Shown here one piece after another: positions 14,544 to 14,698 of a stretch of 14,698 nucleotides of DNA (position 1 is the first letter of the stretch; the number at the start of each line of letters is the position of its first letter). The notes beneath the pieces were generated by a model that searched no databases, had not been told where the DNA came from, and was given only the letters and a program-made list of their open reading frames with translations. Source of the stretch: WHSM01 sp050701635 (lineage in GTDB: Bacteria; Actinomycetota; Actinomycetes; Mycobacteriales; Micromonosporaceae). The position numbers and the translations under genes are program-made. The stretch lies in contig JBOGDF010000114.1 in NCBI GenBank assembly GCA_050701635.1, positions 1 to 14,698 on the forward strand, in the 5' to 3' direction.

Positions 14544-14698
14544 TCACCGTACACTCGCCAGGCTCGCGCCCGCCTGCCGCGGGGCGCCGAGCGCGGCGCG
14601 CAGCGGGCCGGCCAGATCGCCTGCCAGCGGCGCCTCCACGGTGTCGAGTCCGAGCCATCCGGCGAGCCGGCGCAGCTCATCGGCGAGCGCCTCGGCGG
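14544..14698 (-). CDS. C-terminal fragment, possibly YcaQ/AlkZ-like winged-helix protein
   Basis: Only the last 50 codons of this gene are in the window. The visible part includes DELRRLAGWLGLDTVEAP, which resembles the C-terminal end of YcaQ/AlkZ-like winged-helix proteins (DNA glycosylases that unhook crosslinks), where a helix of the type AxELxxLAxWLGL is usual. The tail after it is low-complexity. The TGA stop lies four bases before the DUF2752 ATG, so the two genes may be cotranscribed. The reading frame is supported by its codon bias and by that close junction; the family assignment is tentative because the catalytic part is outside the window. Confidence 0.5.
   Translation of the reverse strand, partial: AEALADELRRLAGWLGLDTVEAPLAGDLAGPLRAALGAPRQAGASLASVR
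14546..14551 (-). promoter_or_regulatory. Candidate -10 box (TACGGT) for the DUF2752 gene
   Basis: TACGGT on the minus strand fits TANNNT and is followed by six bases and the DUF2752 ATG. It overlaps the stop codon of the upstream gene. The spacing is the same as at rimO, dapA and the DUF2784 gene, so an internal leaderless promoter is possible here, as well as read-through from upstream. Confidence 0.35.

Overview
The window comes from a very GC-rich actinobacterium. A Micromonosporaceae-type organism fits best, because GTAC-containing codon pairs are unusually frequent, but that placement is an inference. It is almost fully coding, and nearly everything reads on the minus strand. It is recognisably the conserved actinobacterial chromosomal neighbourhood that in Mycobacterium tuberculosis runs thyX - dapA - rnj ... 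ftsK ... pgsA3 - clgR. I found no phage, transposon, CRISPR, toxin-antitoxin or biosynthetic system.

Layout from the right edge, in the minus-strand direction of transcription: the 3' end of a probable YcaQ-like winged-helix gene (14544-14698); a DUF2752 membrane protein (13967-14539); thyX, flavin-dependent thymidylate synthase (13069-13821); a large exported M14 zinc carboxypeptidase (10754-12823); dapA overlapping rnj (RNase J); a small DUF2784 membrane protein; ftsK; an exported LIP-family lipase (3788-4978); then, after a single plus-strand gene for another exported alpha/beta hydrolase (2366-3763), the overlapping set rimO - pgsA - cinA. The last gene is cut by the left window edge.

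The housekeeping genes cover dTMP synthesis (ThyX), lysine and diaminopimelate synthesis (DapA), RNA processing (RNase J), chromosome translocation at the septum (FtsK), ribosomal S12 modification (RimO), phosphatidylglycerol synthesis (PgsA) and NMN deamidation (CinA C-terminal domain). Three exported hydrolases (M14 peptidase, lipase, alpha/beta hydrolase) are set between them as accessory cargo.

The most informative non-coding signals are these. (1) Five genes (rimO, ftsK, the DUF2784 gene, dapA, the DUF2752 gene) have a TANNNT box exactly 6-7 nt before the start codon and mostly no Shine-Dalgarno sequence, which suggests leaderless mRNAs. (2) The lipase gene has a TTGACA -35 element and a perfect 8+8 bp palindrome of TetR-operator type over its predicted start of transcription, with no regulator gene in the window. 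(3) A perfect 15-bp hairpin and a 22-bp tandem repeat array lie between the M14 peptidase and dapA. (4) A perfect 13-bp inverted repeat lies between thyX and the M14 gene. No stretch longer than 300 bases lacks a gene; the largest gaps are 12824-13068, 10592-10753, 13822-13966 and 2227-2365.
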